From DASUAS01 sp963720765 (GTDB lineage: Bacteria; Actinomycetota; Acidimicrobiia; IMCC26256; DASPTH01), in assembly GCA_963720765.1 (NCBI GenBank), contig CAVRGS010000013.1, positions 124,001 through 188,000 of the forward strand: a DNA stretch of 64,000 nt, in the 5' to 3' direction. Both the position numbers and the translations under genes were made by a program. This document shows positions 7,875-16,199 of this stretch, in pieces; the first letter of the stretch is position 1; every line of letters starts with the position of its first letter. Below the pieces are notes generated by a model. That model was not told the origin of the DNA, did not search any database, and saw nothing but the letters and a program-made list of their open reading frames with translations.

Positions 7875-9122
7875 ATGACCGCGAACACCACGTCGAATGC
7901 CGGCGCCACGCCCACGCAGGTCGAGTTCGACCTCACCAGCATGACGACGCGACGGGCGTCGGACGATGCGCTGCAGGAGGTCAAGGCGACCGGGTGTCCG
8001 GTGGTGTGGACCGAGGACAACGGCGGCCACTGGATCGTCGGGACCTACGACCTCGTGGCCTCGGCGTTCCGCGACTGGGAGACGTTCTCGTCGGAGCGCC
8101 GTGAGCCCGGCCGTTCCGCGATCGCCTTCACCAACAGCAGCCTCCCGCCGTGTCTCCCCGAGGAGAGCGACCCTCCCCACTGGTACGGCTACCGCCGCGC
8201 ACTGGCCACGATCCTCTCGCCGCAGGCGTCGGAGCGGCTGCGCGGCCGCGCCCGCCACTGGACGCGGTGGGCGCTCGACCAGGTCGTCGAGACCGGTGAG
8301 ATCGAGTTCGTCCACGATCTCACCACGGTGGTGCCGGCGCGCGTCACCCTCGAGTGGCTCGGGTATCCGGAGGAGGAGTGGCAGTGGTTCGCCGACACCT
8401 TCCACGGGATCTCCGCGTACCCCGCGGGTTCGCCCGAGCACCACGAGGCGTCGCAGGCGTACAAGCCGGTGCTCGCGCGCATCGAGGAGGAGCTGCACGA
8501 CCGCATCGTCTCGCCCCGCGACGACGCGCTCAGCGCGATCGCGCACCACGAGGTCGACGGCGAGCGCTTGTCGGAAGACGCCGCGCAGTCGATCGCGTTC
8601 CTCACGACCGTCGGCGGCATCGACACCACGACGGCACTCGCCGGCGGCGCGCTGCTGCACCTCTCGGCCTTCCCGGCCGATCGTCAACGCCTGATCGACG
8701 ACCCGTCGTTGTTGCCGTTGGCGACCGAGGAGTTCCTGCGCTTCTATCCGCCGGCGCGCGCGCACAAGCGCATCGTGGCGACCGACACCGAGTTCGGCGG
8801 CGTGAACATGAAGGCCGGCGACGAAGTGCTGCTCAGCGAGGTGGCCGCGGGCCGCGACGAGTCGGAGTTCCCCGATGCCGACACGTTCGTGGTCGACCGC
8901 AACCCCAACCGGCACGTGTCGTTCGGGGTGGGCATCCACCGTTGCCCGGGCTCGCACCTCGCCCGCATCACGTTCTCGGAGATGATCACGGCGGTGCTCG
9001 AACGCATGCCCGACTACCACATCGACCCCGACGCGGTCGTCGACTACCCCGACTGGGCGATGGTCGGCGGGTGGCAACGCATGCCGGCGACGTTCACGCC
9101 CACGCCGCGCTCGGCCCACTGA
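7875..9122 (+). CDS. cytochrome P450
   Basis: 415 residues. I-helix GGIDTTT at 247-253 (acid/alcohol pair Asp-Thr rather than the usual Glu-Thr), ExxR Glu286/Arg289, haem loop FGVGIHRCPG with Cys357. GGGGGAGAG at about 7859 is the ribosome site. It is a close paralogue of the P450 at 62659: both share GG(I/V)DTTT, EEFLR(F/Y)YPPAR, DRNPNRH(V/L)SFGVG(I/L)HRC and a very similar C-terminal tail. It heads a five-gene operon with two acyl-CoA dehydrogenases, a second P450 and a VOC protein, consistent with oxidation of a hydrophobic substrate followed by beta-oxidation-type chemistry. Confidence 0.95.
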   Translation: MTANTTSNAGATPTQVEFDLTSMTTRRASDDALQEVKATGCPVVWTEDNGGHWIVGTYDLVASAFRDWETFSSERREPGRSAIAFTNSSLPPCLPEESDPPHWYGYRRALATILSPQASERLRGRARHWTRWALDQVVETGEIEFVHDLTTVVPARVTLEWLGYPEEEWQWFADTFHGISAYPAGSPEHHEASQAYKPVLARIEEELHDRIVSPRDDALSAIAHHEVDGERLSEDAAQSIAFLTTVGGIDTTTALAGGALLHLSAFPADRQRLIDDPSLLPLATEEFLRFYPPARAHKRIVATDTEFGGVNMKAGDEVLLSEVAAGRDESEFPDADTFVVDRNPNRHVSFGVGIHRCPGSHLARITFSEMITAVLERMPDYHIDPDAVVDYPDWAMVGGWQRMPATFTPTPRSAH

Positions 9123-9135
9123 CACACTGGCGCGC

Positions 9136-10233
9136 GTGGTCGATCTCTCGCTCTCAGAAGAACAAGAACAACTGGTCGAAGCGTTCCGCGTCTTCTTCGC
9201 CAAGGAGTGCCCGCCGACGGTGGTGCGCGACGCGGAGGAGGCCGGCGGCTTCGACGGCGTGTTGTGGCGCGCGGTGTCGGCGCTCGGCGGCCCGACGATG
9301 GGTGTCGCCGAGGAGCTCGGCGGTGGCGGCGCCGACCTGCTCGACCTCGAGCTCGCCGCCGAACGCTTCGGTGCCGCACTGGCGCCGGTGCCGCTCGTCG
9401 ATGCGTGGGTGACCGCGCGCCTGCTGGCCTCAACCGGTGACGCGGGACGGGTGGTGCTCGACCGACTCGCGGGCGACGAGCCGCCGGTGGCGGTGCTCGC
9501 ACTCCATCCCGCGCGCGACGGTGTGGCCCGACTCGTGCCCGGCGGTGGCGCGGCGACGGTCGTGGTTGGTCTCGACGACGACGAGCTCGTCGTCGTGGAC
9601 GGTGAACCCGACGCACCGGCGCGCGCCCACGACCTCGGTCGGGCGGCGATCGCCGACCGTTCGTTGCGGGGCGGGACCCGCACGGTCCTCGCGACCGGTG
9701 ACGGCGCGCGTGCACTGCACGAGCACGCCGTCGACGAGTGGCGCGTGCTCACCGCAGGTGCGCTCGTGGGCCTCGCCGCCGCGGTGCTCGAGATCGGCGT
9801 CGAGTACGCCAAGCAGCGACAGCAGTTCGGGGTGCCCATCGGCTCGTTCCAGGCGCTCGCCCACCGGTTGGCCGACGTGGCGACGGCGACCGAGGGTGCG
9901 CAGCTGCTCGCGCGCGAGGCCGCGTGGGCGGCCGACGGAGGTGAATCCGATGCGGTTGCACTGGCGCGCATGGCGTTCCTGTTCGCGGCGCGTGCGGCGC
10001 AGGACACCGCGGCCGCCGCGCTGCACGTGCACGGCGGCTACGGCTTCACGCTCGAGTACGACGTGCAGCTGTACCTCCGACGGGCCAAGGCGTGGCCGCT
10101 CGCGCTCGGTGACCCGCGGCGCGGCACGCTGCAGCTCGCCGACGCGCTGTTCGGACCGGTGGAAGAGGCAGGCTCGACGGAAGAGGCAGGCTCGACGGAA
10201 GAGGCAGGCTCGACGGAAGAGGTGGTGCAGTGA
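9136..10233 (+). CDS. acyl-CoA dehydrogenase, short (FadE-like) subunit with C-terminal hexapeptide repeat
   Basis: 365 residues from a GTG start. LSLSEEQEQLVEAFRVFFAKECP is the N-terminal helical domain; QRQQFGVPIGSFQALAHRLADV and HVHGGYGFTLEYDVQLYLRRAKAW are hallmark C-terminal acyl-CoA dehydrogenase segments. The middle domain is shortened. It overlaps the next dehydrogenase gene by 4 nt. Adjacent dissimilar FadE genes in actinobacteria often form alpha2beta2 enzymes (FadE28/FadE29 in cholesterol side-chain oxidation), so these two probably form one enzyme. The last 24 residues contain three perfect EEAGST repeats not seen in the family. Confidence 0.9.
   Translation: MVDLSLSEEQEQLVEAFRVFFAKECPPTVVRDAEEAGGFDGVLWRAVSALGGPTMGVAEELGGGGADLLDLELAAERFGAALAPVPLVDAWVTARLLASTGDAGRVVLDRLAGDEPPVAVLALHPARDGVARLVPGGGAATVVVGLDDDELVVVDGEPDAPARAHDLGRAAIADRSLRGGTRTVLATGDGARALHEHAVDEWRVLTAGALVGLAAAVLEIGVEYAKQRQQFGVPIGSFQALAHRLADVATATEGAQLLAREAAWAADGGESDAVALARMAFLFAARAAQDTAAAALHVHGGYGFTLEYDVQLYLRRAKAWPLALGDPRRGTLQLADALFGPVEEAGSTEEAGSTEEAGSTEEVVQ
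10162..10222 (+). repeat. 18-bp in-frame minisatellite (three and a third copies)
   Basis: GAAGAGGCAGGCTCGACG occurs three times without a mismatch at 10162-10215, followed by a partial copy to 10222. It encodes EEAGST three times just before the stop of the acyl-CoA dehydrogenase. Perfect identity suggests recent expansion by slippage. Confidence 0.95.
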
Positions 10234-11402
10234 TCGACTTCCGCCTCGGCGAGCGCAGCGACGCATTCCGCGACGAGGTCCGTGCGTTCCTGGGTGAGCA
10301 CTTCAGTCCCGAGATGGTCGAGCGGGCGCACGACACCGGGACGTCGCACAACTGGGAATTCCACCGGGCGCTCGGCGCGCAGGGATGGATCGCGGCGTCG
10401 TGGCCCGAGGAGTACGGCGGCCAGGGTCGCGATCCGATGGAGATGACCGCGATGCGCGACGAGCTCCGCATGGCGGGCGTCCCGACCGACGGACTCGGTC
10501 AGACGATCATGATCGCCCGCACCCTCCGTGCCGTCGGCACCGAGGAACAGAAGCAGCAATTCATCCCTCCCGCGCTGGCGGGCGAGATCATCTTCGCCCT
10601 TGGCTACACCGAACCCGACTCCGGGTCCGACGTCGCTGCGGCGAAGACGCGCGCCGTGCGCGACGGCGACGAGTGGGTCATCGAGGGTCAGAAGATGTTC
10701 ACGACGTTGGCCCATGAGGCCACGTACGTCTTCCTGCTGACGCGCACGAATCCCGACGTGCCCAAGCACCAGGGTCTCACGATGTTCCTCGTGCCGCTCG
10801 ACTCGCCCGGCGTCGAGATCCATCCCGTGCACACGATGGGCGGCGAGCGCACCAACGCCACCTTCTACTCGGGGGTGCGCGTCCCCGACTCGATGCGCGT
10901 GGGCGAGGTCGACGGCGGATGGGACGTGATGACCGTCGCGCTCACGTTCGAGCGTGGCGGGTTCGCCCTGAGTGAGGCCGATCGGGTGTGGCAGCAGACG
11001 GTCGACTGGGCCACCGCCACCCGCCGGCCCGACGGCACCCGCGTGATCGACGACCCGCTGGTGCGCGAGCGGCTCGCGGCCATGCGCATCCACGACGAGG
11101 TGGCGCGTCTCCTCGCGCTGCGGTGCTCGTACGTGGCGGCGACCGGCGCGCTGCCGGGTGTCGAGGGATCGATGCACAAGTTGTTCTACGCCGAGTCGAT
11201 GACCGCCGACGCCGACGAGCTGGTCGACATGCTCGGTGCCGACGGCGTGCTGTCGCACGGCGATGCGGAGGCTCCGGTGCACGGGTGGGTGGAGCACCTG
11301 TACCGGCACGCGGCCGTCACCACCATCTACGGGGGAACGAGCGAGGTGCAGCGCGACATCATCGCGTCGCGCGGCCTCGGACTCCCGCGCAACCGCCGCT
11401 GA
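10230..11402 (+). CDS. acyl-CoA dehydrogenase, long subunit
   Basis: 390 residues. GWIAASWPEEYGGQGRDPMEMT, GYTEPDSGSDVAAAKTRAVRDGDEWVIEGQKMFTT (FAD and substrate region), GLTMFLVPLDSPGVEIHPVHTMGGERTNATFY and the C-terminal TTIYGGTSEVQRDIIASRGLGLPR are canonical. The GTG start overlaps the previous stop (GTGA), so the two dehydrogenases are translationally coupled, supporting a heteromeric enzyme. Expected role: FAD-dependent alpha,beta-desaturation of a CoA thioester, electrons passing to ETF. The substrate is unknown; the flanking P450s suggest a bulky or branched acyl-CoA. Confidence 0.93.
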   Translation: MIDFRLGERSDAFRDEVRAFLGEHFSPEMVERAHDTGTSHNWEFHRALGAQGWIAASWPEEYGGQGRDPMEMTAMRDELRMAGVPTDGLGQTIMIARTLRAVGTEEQKQQFIPPALAGEIIFALGYTEPDSGSDVAAAKTRAVRDGDEWVIEGQKMFTTLAHEATYVFLLTRTNPDVPKHQGLTMFLVPLDSPGVEIHPVHTMGGERTNATFYSGVRVPDSMRVGEVDGGWDVMTVALTFERGGFALSEADRVWQQTVDWATATRRPDGTRVIDDPLVRERLAAMRIHDEVARLLALRCSYVAATGALPGVEGSMHKLFYAESMTADADELVDMLGADGVLSHGDAEAPVHGWVEHLYRHAAVTTIYGGTSEVQRDIIASRGLGLPRNRR

Positions 11403-11411
11403 AGGAGCGTC

Positions 11412-12677
11412 GTGACCGACTACGCAACCACCGACTTCTTCCGTGACCGCGACCTGTTCCAGGATCCGAACGCCTACTACGAGTGGGTGCGCGCCCAAGG
11501 TCCCGTGTGGCGCGGCCCGAAGCGCGGGGTGGTGTTCGTGTCGGGCTTCGACGAAGCGGTCGCCGTCTACCGCGACGCCGATCGGTTCTCGAGCTGCAAC
11601 ACGGTGGCCGGTCCGTTCTTCCCGTGGCCGGTACCGCTCGAGGGTGACGACATCAGCGCCATCATCGAGGAACATCGCGACGCGCTGCCGTTCAGCGACC
11701 AGCTCCCGTCGTTCGACCCGCCGAAGCACACCGAACAGCGCGGCCTCCTCATGCGCCTCATCACGCCGAAGCGCCTCAAGGAGAACGAGGAGTTCATGTG
11801 GCGCCTCTGCGACCGGACCTTCGACGAGTTCCTCGATCGCGGTGAGTGCGAGTTCATCCACGACTACGCGCTGCCGTTCACGCTGCTGGTGGTGGCCGAT
11901 CTGCTCGGAGTGCCGGAAGGCGACCGCGACGAGGTCCGTCATCGGCTCATGCACAAGGAGCCGCAGTCGACCCAGAAGATGTCGCACAAGCCGCTCGAGT
12001 TCCTCTACGAGCAGTTCACCGGGTACATCGAGGACCGTCGCCGCGAGCCCCGCGACGACGTGATGACGGGGCTCGCGACCGCGACGTTCCCCGACGGCAC
12101 GCTCCCGCCGGTCAACGACGTCATGCGCATCGCCGCCAACCTGTTCAGCGCGGGTGGGGAGACCACCGCCCGGCTGATGGGGACGTCGTTCCGCATCCTC
12201 GGTGACCGTCCGGATCTCCAGGCCGAGCTGCGAGCCGATCCGGAGAAGATCCCTGCGTTCATCGAGGAGGCGCTGCGGCTGGACCCGCCGATCAAGGGCG
12301 AGTTCCGACTGTCGAAGGTGGCGGTGGTCGTGGGTGACATGGAGCTCGCCCCCGGCACCAGCGTGTTCGTGCTCAACGGCGCGGCCAACCGCGACCCACG
12401 GCAGTTCGACGATCCGCTCGAGTTCAAGCTCGATCGCGTGAACGGCCGCCAGCACATCGGGTTCGGTCACGGCATCCACTCGTGCGCGGGCGCGCCGCTG
12501 GCGCGTGCGGAGACGCGCATCACCATCGAGCGCTTCCTCGCGCTCACCGATGACATCCAGATCTCGGAAGCGCACCACGGCCCCGCCGATGCGAGGCGCT
12601 ACGAGTACGACCCCACGTACATGCTCCGCGGCCTGCGCGAGCTGCACCTCGAGTTCACCCCGGCAAAGGACGCGTGA
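11412..12677 (+). CDS. cytochrome P450
   Basis: 421 residues from a GTG start preceded by GAAGGAG. I-helix SAGGETT at 246-252, ExxR Glu286/Arg289, haem loop FGHGIHSCAG with Cys358. It belongs to a different P450 subgroup from the gene at 7875 (longer FG region, distinct N-terminus), so the operon supplies two different monooxygenases. The stop overlaps the start of the VOC gene. Confidence 0.95.
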   Translation: MTDYATTDFFRDRDLFQDPNAYYEWVRAQGPVWRGPKRGVVFVSGFDEAVAVYRDADRFSSCNTVAGPFFPWPVPLEGDDISAIIEEHRDALPFSDQLPSFDPPKHTEQRGLLMRLITPKRLKENEEFMWRLCDRTFDEFLDRGECEFIHDYALPFTLLVVADLLGVPEGDRDEVRHRLMHKEPQSTQKMSHKPLEFLYEQFTGYIEDRRREPRDDVMTGLATATFPDGTLPPVNDVMRIAANLFSAGGETTARLMGTSFRILGDRPDLQAELRADPEKIPAFIEEALRLDPPIKGEFRLSKVAVVVGDMELAPGTSVFVLNGAANRDPRQFDDPLEFKLDRVNGRQHIGFGHGIHSCAGAPLARAETRITIERFLALTDDIQISEAHHGPADARRYEYDPTYMLRGLRELHLEFTPAKDA

Positions 12678-13120
12678 TGGCGATCTACAACCACACCGGA
12701 CAGGTCGTCACCGACCTCGAGCGATCGAAGCGCTTCTACCAGGAGGTGTTCGGCTTCCAGTTCTGGTACGAGATCCAGCCGCCCGACGAGGCGACCGCGA
12801 AGCTCAACTGCCTCGAGCCGCCGCTCGGGATCACCGCGTCGTACCTCGTCCTCGATGGCTTCGTGCTCGAGCTCATGGCCTACGGCGCGGACGGTGCGGT
12901 GAACGCGTACCAGCCGCGGGCGATGAACGATCCCGGCCTCACGCACCTGTCCATCTCGGTCGACGACGTGCGCGCCTCGGCGGCGAAGGTCGTCGAGCAC
13001 GGCGGCGAGATCATCGAGGAGAGCGATGTGGGCCTCGCGCTGTTCGTGCGCGACCCCGACGGTCAGCTCCTCGAGCTCCTCCCCGCCGGCTACCGCGACC
13101 GCCTTCCCCCGAAGCCCTAG
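12677..13120 (+). CDS. VOC superfamily protein (glyoxalase/extradiol-dioxygenase fold)
   Basis: 147 residues from the ATG at 12677, which overlaps the P450 stop; a GTG 3 nt earlier is equally possible. YNHTGQVVTDLERSKRFYQEVFGF and DPGLTHLSISVDDVRASAAKVVEHGGEI...LFVRDPDGQLLELLP are the paired beta-alpha-beta-beta-beta halves of the vicinal-oxygen-chelate fold. His and Glu metal ligands are plausible (His7, Glu at the LLEL end). It could be a lyase, epimerase or binding protein. Last gene of the 7875-13120 operon. Confidence 0.88.
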   Translation: MAIYNHTGQVVTDLERSKRFYQEVFGFQFWYEIQPPDEATAKLNCLEPPLGITASYLVLDGFVLELMAYGADGAVNAYQPRAMNDPGLTHLSISVDDVRASAAKVVEHGGEIIEESDVGLALFVRDPDGQLLELLPAGYRDRLPPKP

Positions 13121-13125
13121 CTCCG

Positions 13126-13171
13126 TTCGGGCGTGGTTCGTGTGCCGCTACCGCACACCAACCACGCCGAA
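13126..13171. terminator. long bidirectional hairpin between convergent genes
   Basis: The arms 13126-13145 and 13153-13171 pair over about 19 bp with one bulged G and one mismatch around a 7-nt loop. It fills the spacer between the VOC gene (+, ends 13120) and the BVMO gene (-, ends 13172). There is no U-tract, as is common in actinobacteria. Confidence 0.75.
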
Positions 13172-14683
13172 TCAGCTGGTGGTGGTGCGGGTACGGGTGG
13201 TCTCGCTGATCCGTCCGAGGACCTTGGTGAGGGCGCGGTAGACGGTGCAGCCGATGGGCCACTGGGTGACGATCTTGCCGGTGGGTGCCTTGAAGTAGTT
13301 GTTGCTCTGCTCCCACGACGTGCCGTGCATCTTGTGCTGGAGCCAGCGGTTCCACCACTTGTCGAAGACCGGTCGTACCTCGATCGTGCTGACGCGCTCG
13401 CGGCGCATGCGTTTCATCGCCCGCACCGCGTACTCCGACTGGCTCTCGAGCATGGTGACGATCTCGCCGCCGTTGGTGCCCGGTCCGTAGAGGATGAAGA
13501 AGTTCGGGAACTCGGGCACGGTGATGCCGAGGAAGGCGTGCGGTTCGCCGGCCCAGTACTCGCGCAACGTGCGCCCGGTGCGGCCGACGACGTTCAGACG
13601 CGCCAGGTAGTCGGCGGGTTGGAAGCCGGTGGCCATCACGAGGACGTCGACCTCGCGCTCGACGCCGTCGACGTCGACGACACCCGTCGGCGTCACCGAC
13701 GCCACCGCCTTCGGCACGAGCTCGACGTTCGGTTGCTTGAGCGCGGGATAGAACGTCGTGGCGAAGATCGGACGCTTGCCCGGGTACGGGTAGGTCGGGG
13801 TCACCGCCTTCTGCAGGTCGGGACGGTCCTCGAAGCTCTTGGCGATGTAGTCGAGGCAGAACTGCGTGCGGACCTCGTTCTCCTTGGTGTCGACCACGAA
13901 GACCTTGCCGCCCCAGATGTTCTTCTCGAGCAGCCACTTCAACCGGAGACGTTCCTGGCGGCGGCGCAACCGGCTCGAGAACCGCTTGCGCTCCTCGGGC
14001 GTGAAGTCGCGGTCGCCCTTGGGCATCACCCACCCCGGCTCGCGCTGGAACAGGTAGAGCTTGCGCACGTCGGGCTGGATGGCGGGCACGATCTGGGTAG
14101 CCGTCGAACCCGTCCCGACCACCGCCACGACCTTGTCGGTGAGGTCGTGCTCGTGCTCCCAGCGCGCCGTGTGGAACTTCGGGCCGGCGAAGTCTTCGAG
14201 GCCGGGCCAGTCGGGGTACCGCGGGACGTTGAGGAACCCGACGCCGCTGATGAGCACGTGGCACTCGTCGGTGGCGCCGTCGTCGAGGGTGACGGTCCAC
14301 ACGTGGCGGGTGTCGTCCCACGTCGCCGACTCCACCGCGACACCGAGGCGCAGGTGCGGACGCAGCCCGTACTCGTCGACGGTCTCCTCGAGGTACTTCT
14401 GGAGCTCCGCCTGCTTGGCGTGGGTGCGGGTCCAGTCGTGCGACTTGAACGAGTACGAGTAGAGGTGCGAGCCGACGTCGACCTCGGCGCCCGGGTACGT
14501 GTTGTCCCACCAGGTGCCGCCCACGCCGAACGACGACTCGTAGATCGTGAAGGTGTGGATGCCGGCGTTCTTCATCTTCACGCCGGCGGCGATGCCGCCG
14601 AACCCGGCGCCGACGACCACGACGCGCGACGTGCCCGCGGGCCCGAAGAGCTGTTGTGCGGTGGGACGGTGACGACGCTTCAC
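13172..14683 (-). CDS. flavin-containing Baeyer-Villiger-type monooxygenase
   Basis: 503 residues from the GTG at 14683, which overlaps the VOC stop (GTGA). First Rossmann GAGFGG at 25-30 (FAD), the BVMO fingerprint FAGPKFHTARW at 165-175 fits FxGxxxHxxxW exactly, and a second Rossmann VVGTGSTA begins near 188 (NADPH). The protein is expected to insert oxygen next to a ketone to give an ester or lactone. In the same operon an alcohol dehydrogenase could provide the ketone, and the amidohydrolase may act on a downstream product. Cytosolic. Confidence 0.92.
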   Translation of the reverse strand: MKRRHRPTAQQLFGPAGTSRVVVVGAGFGGIAAGVKMKNAGIHTFTIYESSFGVGGTWWDNTYPGAEVDVGSHLYSYSFKSHDWTRTHAKQAELQKYLEETVDEYGLRPHLRLGVAVESATWDDTRHVWTVTLDDGATDECHVLISGVGFLNVPRYPDWPGLEDFAGPKFHTARWEHEHDLTDKVVAVVGTGSTATQIVPAIQPDVRKLYLFQREPGWVMPKGDRDFTPEERKRFSSRLRRRQERLRLKWLLEKNIWGGKVFVVDTKENEVRTQFCLDYIAKSFEDRPDLQKAVTPTYPYPGKRPIFATTFYPALKQPNVELVPKAVASVTPTGVVDVDGVEREVDVLVMATGFQPADYLARLNVVGRTGRTLREYWAGEPHAFLGITVPEFPNFFILYGPGTNGGEIVTMLESQSEYAVRAMKRMRRERVSTIEVRPVFDKWWNRWLQHKMHGTSWEQSNNYFKAPTGKIVTQWPIGCTVYRALTKVLGRISETTRTRTTTS

Positions 14684-15075
14684 GGGTACCTCATGAACTC
14701 GAGCAGGTTGCCGTCGGGATCGCGGACGTACACGCTCGTGGCGTCGATGCCACGCGCGCCACGGCGTGGGACCGGTCCCTCCTCGACGACGACCCCGGCG
14801 CCGAGCAGGACGGCATCGAGCTCTTCGGCCGGACCCTCCCAGCGGACGCAGAGGTCGCCGCACGGTGGGACCGCTTCGGGAGCGCGCAGGGTGAAGTCGG
14901 TGCGGGTCCACATCTCTTCACGGTGGAAGTTGACCATCTGGTCGCCGAAGTGCACCACCACGAGGTGCTCGGTCTCGTCGACATCCGCGCCGAGCGCGCG
15001 GTAGAACGCCGCCATCGCATCGGCATTGCGCAACGGAAGCGAGACGTGGTCGAACCCGGCAATCGGCGCGTTCAT
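14680..15075 (-). CDS. VOC family protein
   Basis: 131 residues. FDHVSLPLRNADAMAAFYRALGADV and the C-terminal ATSVYVRDPDGNLLEFMRYP are typical glyoxalase/bleomycin-resistance-fold ends. ATG at 15075 overlaps the amidohydrolase stop (ATGA) and its own stop overlaps the BVMO start, so it is translationally coupled on both sides. The conserved His and Glu positions for a metal are present (His10, Glu near 127). Role unknown; a lyase or isomerase step in the operon pathway is an inference. Confidence 0.87.
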   Translation of the reverse strand: MNAPIAGFDHVSLPLRNADAMAAFYRALGADVDETEHLVVVHFGDQMVNFHREEMWTRTDFTLRAPEAVPPCGDLCVRWEGPAEELDAVLLGAGVVVEEGPVPRRGARGIDATSVYVRDPDGNLLEFMRYP

Positions 15076-16175
15076 GCCGTCGCGAACCCGTACAGCGCCG
15101 CGCAGTTCGTCGCGGTCACCTTCATGCGGTCGTCGTCCGACAGTCCACCGAGCGTCTCGTCGATCACGCGACGCGACTCGGGGAACGTGCTGTCGGTGTG
15201 CGGGTAGTCCGACGCCCACATGCACCGGTCGGCACCGAGGACGGGGATCTGTTCGGGGTAGAACTCCTCCTCGAAGGTCGCGAAGACCTGCCGGGCGAAC
15301 AGCTCGCTGGGCGAGAGCGCGGGCGCGTAGTCGAGCTTGCTCTTCAACGCGTTCCACTCCATGTCGGCGCGGGCGAGGAAGAACGGCAGCCAGCTCACCC
15401 CCGACTCGGCCATCACGATCTGCAGCCCCGGATGACGTTCGAGGATCCCGGAGAAGATCAGCGTGGCGAGGATCTCGTCGAGCTGGAGCGGCATGATCGT
15501 CGCGAACGCCGCGGCCTGCCACTTCCCGATCTGGTAGCTCAGTCCGGACCACGACCCGCCCTTGATGTGGACGCTGATCGGCAAGCCGGTCTCCTGGGCG
15601 ACGTTCCAGAGGCGATCCCATGCCGGGTCACCGAGGTCCATGTCGAAGACGTCGATGATCGCGCCGCGGTGCCCCTTGGCCGCGCAGCGCTCGAGCTCGT
15701 CGGCCGCGACCTGCGCCGAGCTGCTGGGTAGGAACGGCAGGGTGGTGAGCCGGTCGGGCGCCACTGCGTTGAACTCGTCGGCGGCCCAGTCGTTCCATGC
15801 CGCGAAGCACGCGGCCTGCAACGTCGGGTCCTCGATGGGCAGCCCGATGGCGAGGGGCCCGTACACCACCGACGCAGCGAGACCGTCGCGGTCGAGGTCT
15901 TCGAGACGCAACCGTGCGTTCCCGGCGCGGTAGCCGTCGTCGTCGATGCCGGCCCGGCCGATCGCGTTCAAGGCGCGGACGCGCTCGCCGGTCGCGCCGG
16001 CGTAGCCGCTCCCACCCAGCTCGCGACCCTCACAGACCCACACCAAGTCGTCCTCGCGTTCGACGACACGCGGCCCGCGTTCGACATCGGCGCGCGACAA
16101 GCGCGACGACCACAGCTCCGGCGGCACCGCGCGCAGGTCGAGGTGGTCGTCGCACGAGTAGATGGCGGTGTGCAT
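15072..16175 (-). CDS. amidohydrolase 2 (ACMSD-like) family protein
   Basis: 367 residues. Metal-site candidates are DDHLD at 9-13, His203 (SVHIKGG), Glu257 (AESGVSWLPF) and Asp323 (ASDYPHTDSTFP). The SDYPHxDSxxP signature is characteristic of the amidohydrolase-2 family, whose members are decarboxylases (ACMSD, gamma-resorcylate) or hydrolases of aromatic and terpenoid intermediates. It follows the alcohol dehydrogenase by 24 nt and overlaps the VOC gene. A second, more divergent family member lies at 45329. Confidence 0.9.
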   Translation of the reverse strand: MHTAIYSCDDHLDLRAVPPELWSSRLSRADVERGPRVVEREDDLVWVCEGRELGGSGYAGATGERVRALNAIGRAGIDDDGYRAGNARLRLEDLDRDGLAASVVYGPLAIGLPIEDPTLQAACFAAWNDWAADEFNAVAPDRLTTLPFLPSSSAQVAADELERCAAKGHRGAIIDVFDMDLGDPAWDRLWNVAQETGLPISVHIKGGSWSGLSYQIGKWQAAAFATIMPLQLDEILATLIFSGILERHPGLQIVMAESGVSWLPFFLARADMEWNALKSKLDYAPALSPSELFARQVFATFEEEFYPEQIPVLGADRCMWASDYPHTDSTFPESRRVIDETLGGLSDDDRMKVTATNCAALYGFATA

Positions 16176-16199
16176 CGCGGGCTCCCGGTTCGGTCAGGG

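Noticed and set aside
7833..10007. Long minus-strand frame opposite the P450 at 7875 and the first acyl-CoA dehydrogenase
   Set aside because: No domains, Ser/Arg-rich, and it would place a start inside an unrelated gene; shadow of the real genes.
10162..10222. Possible attachment site or transposon end at the 18-bp repeats
   Set aside because: In-frame, perfect tandem coding repeats with no inverted repeats or integrase nearby.
10038..12647. Very long open frame (over 850 codons) antisense to two acyl-CoA dehydrogenases and a P450
   Set aside because: Typical GC-rich antisense artefact: Arg/His/Val-rich translation without family motifs, while the opposite strand carries clear enzymes with canonical motifs.
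14684..14911. N-terminal extension of the BVMO upstream of 14683
   Set aside because: The extension is Arg-rich and antisense-like, overlaps the VOC coding sequence, and the GTGA overlap start at 14683 gives the normal BVMO length.
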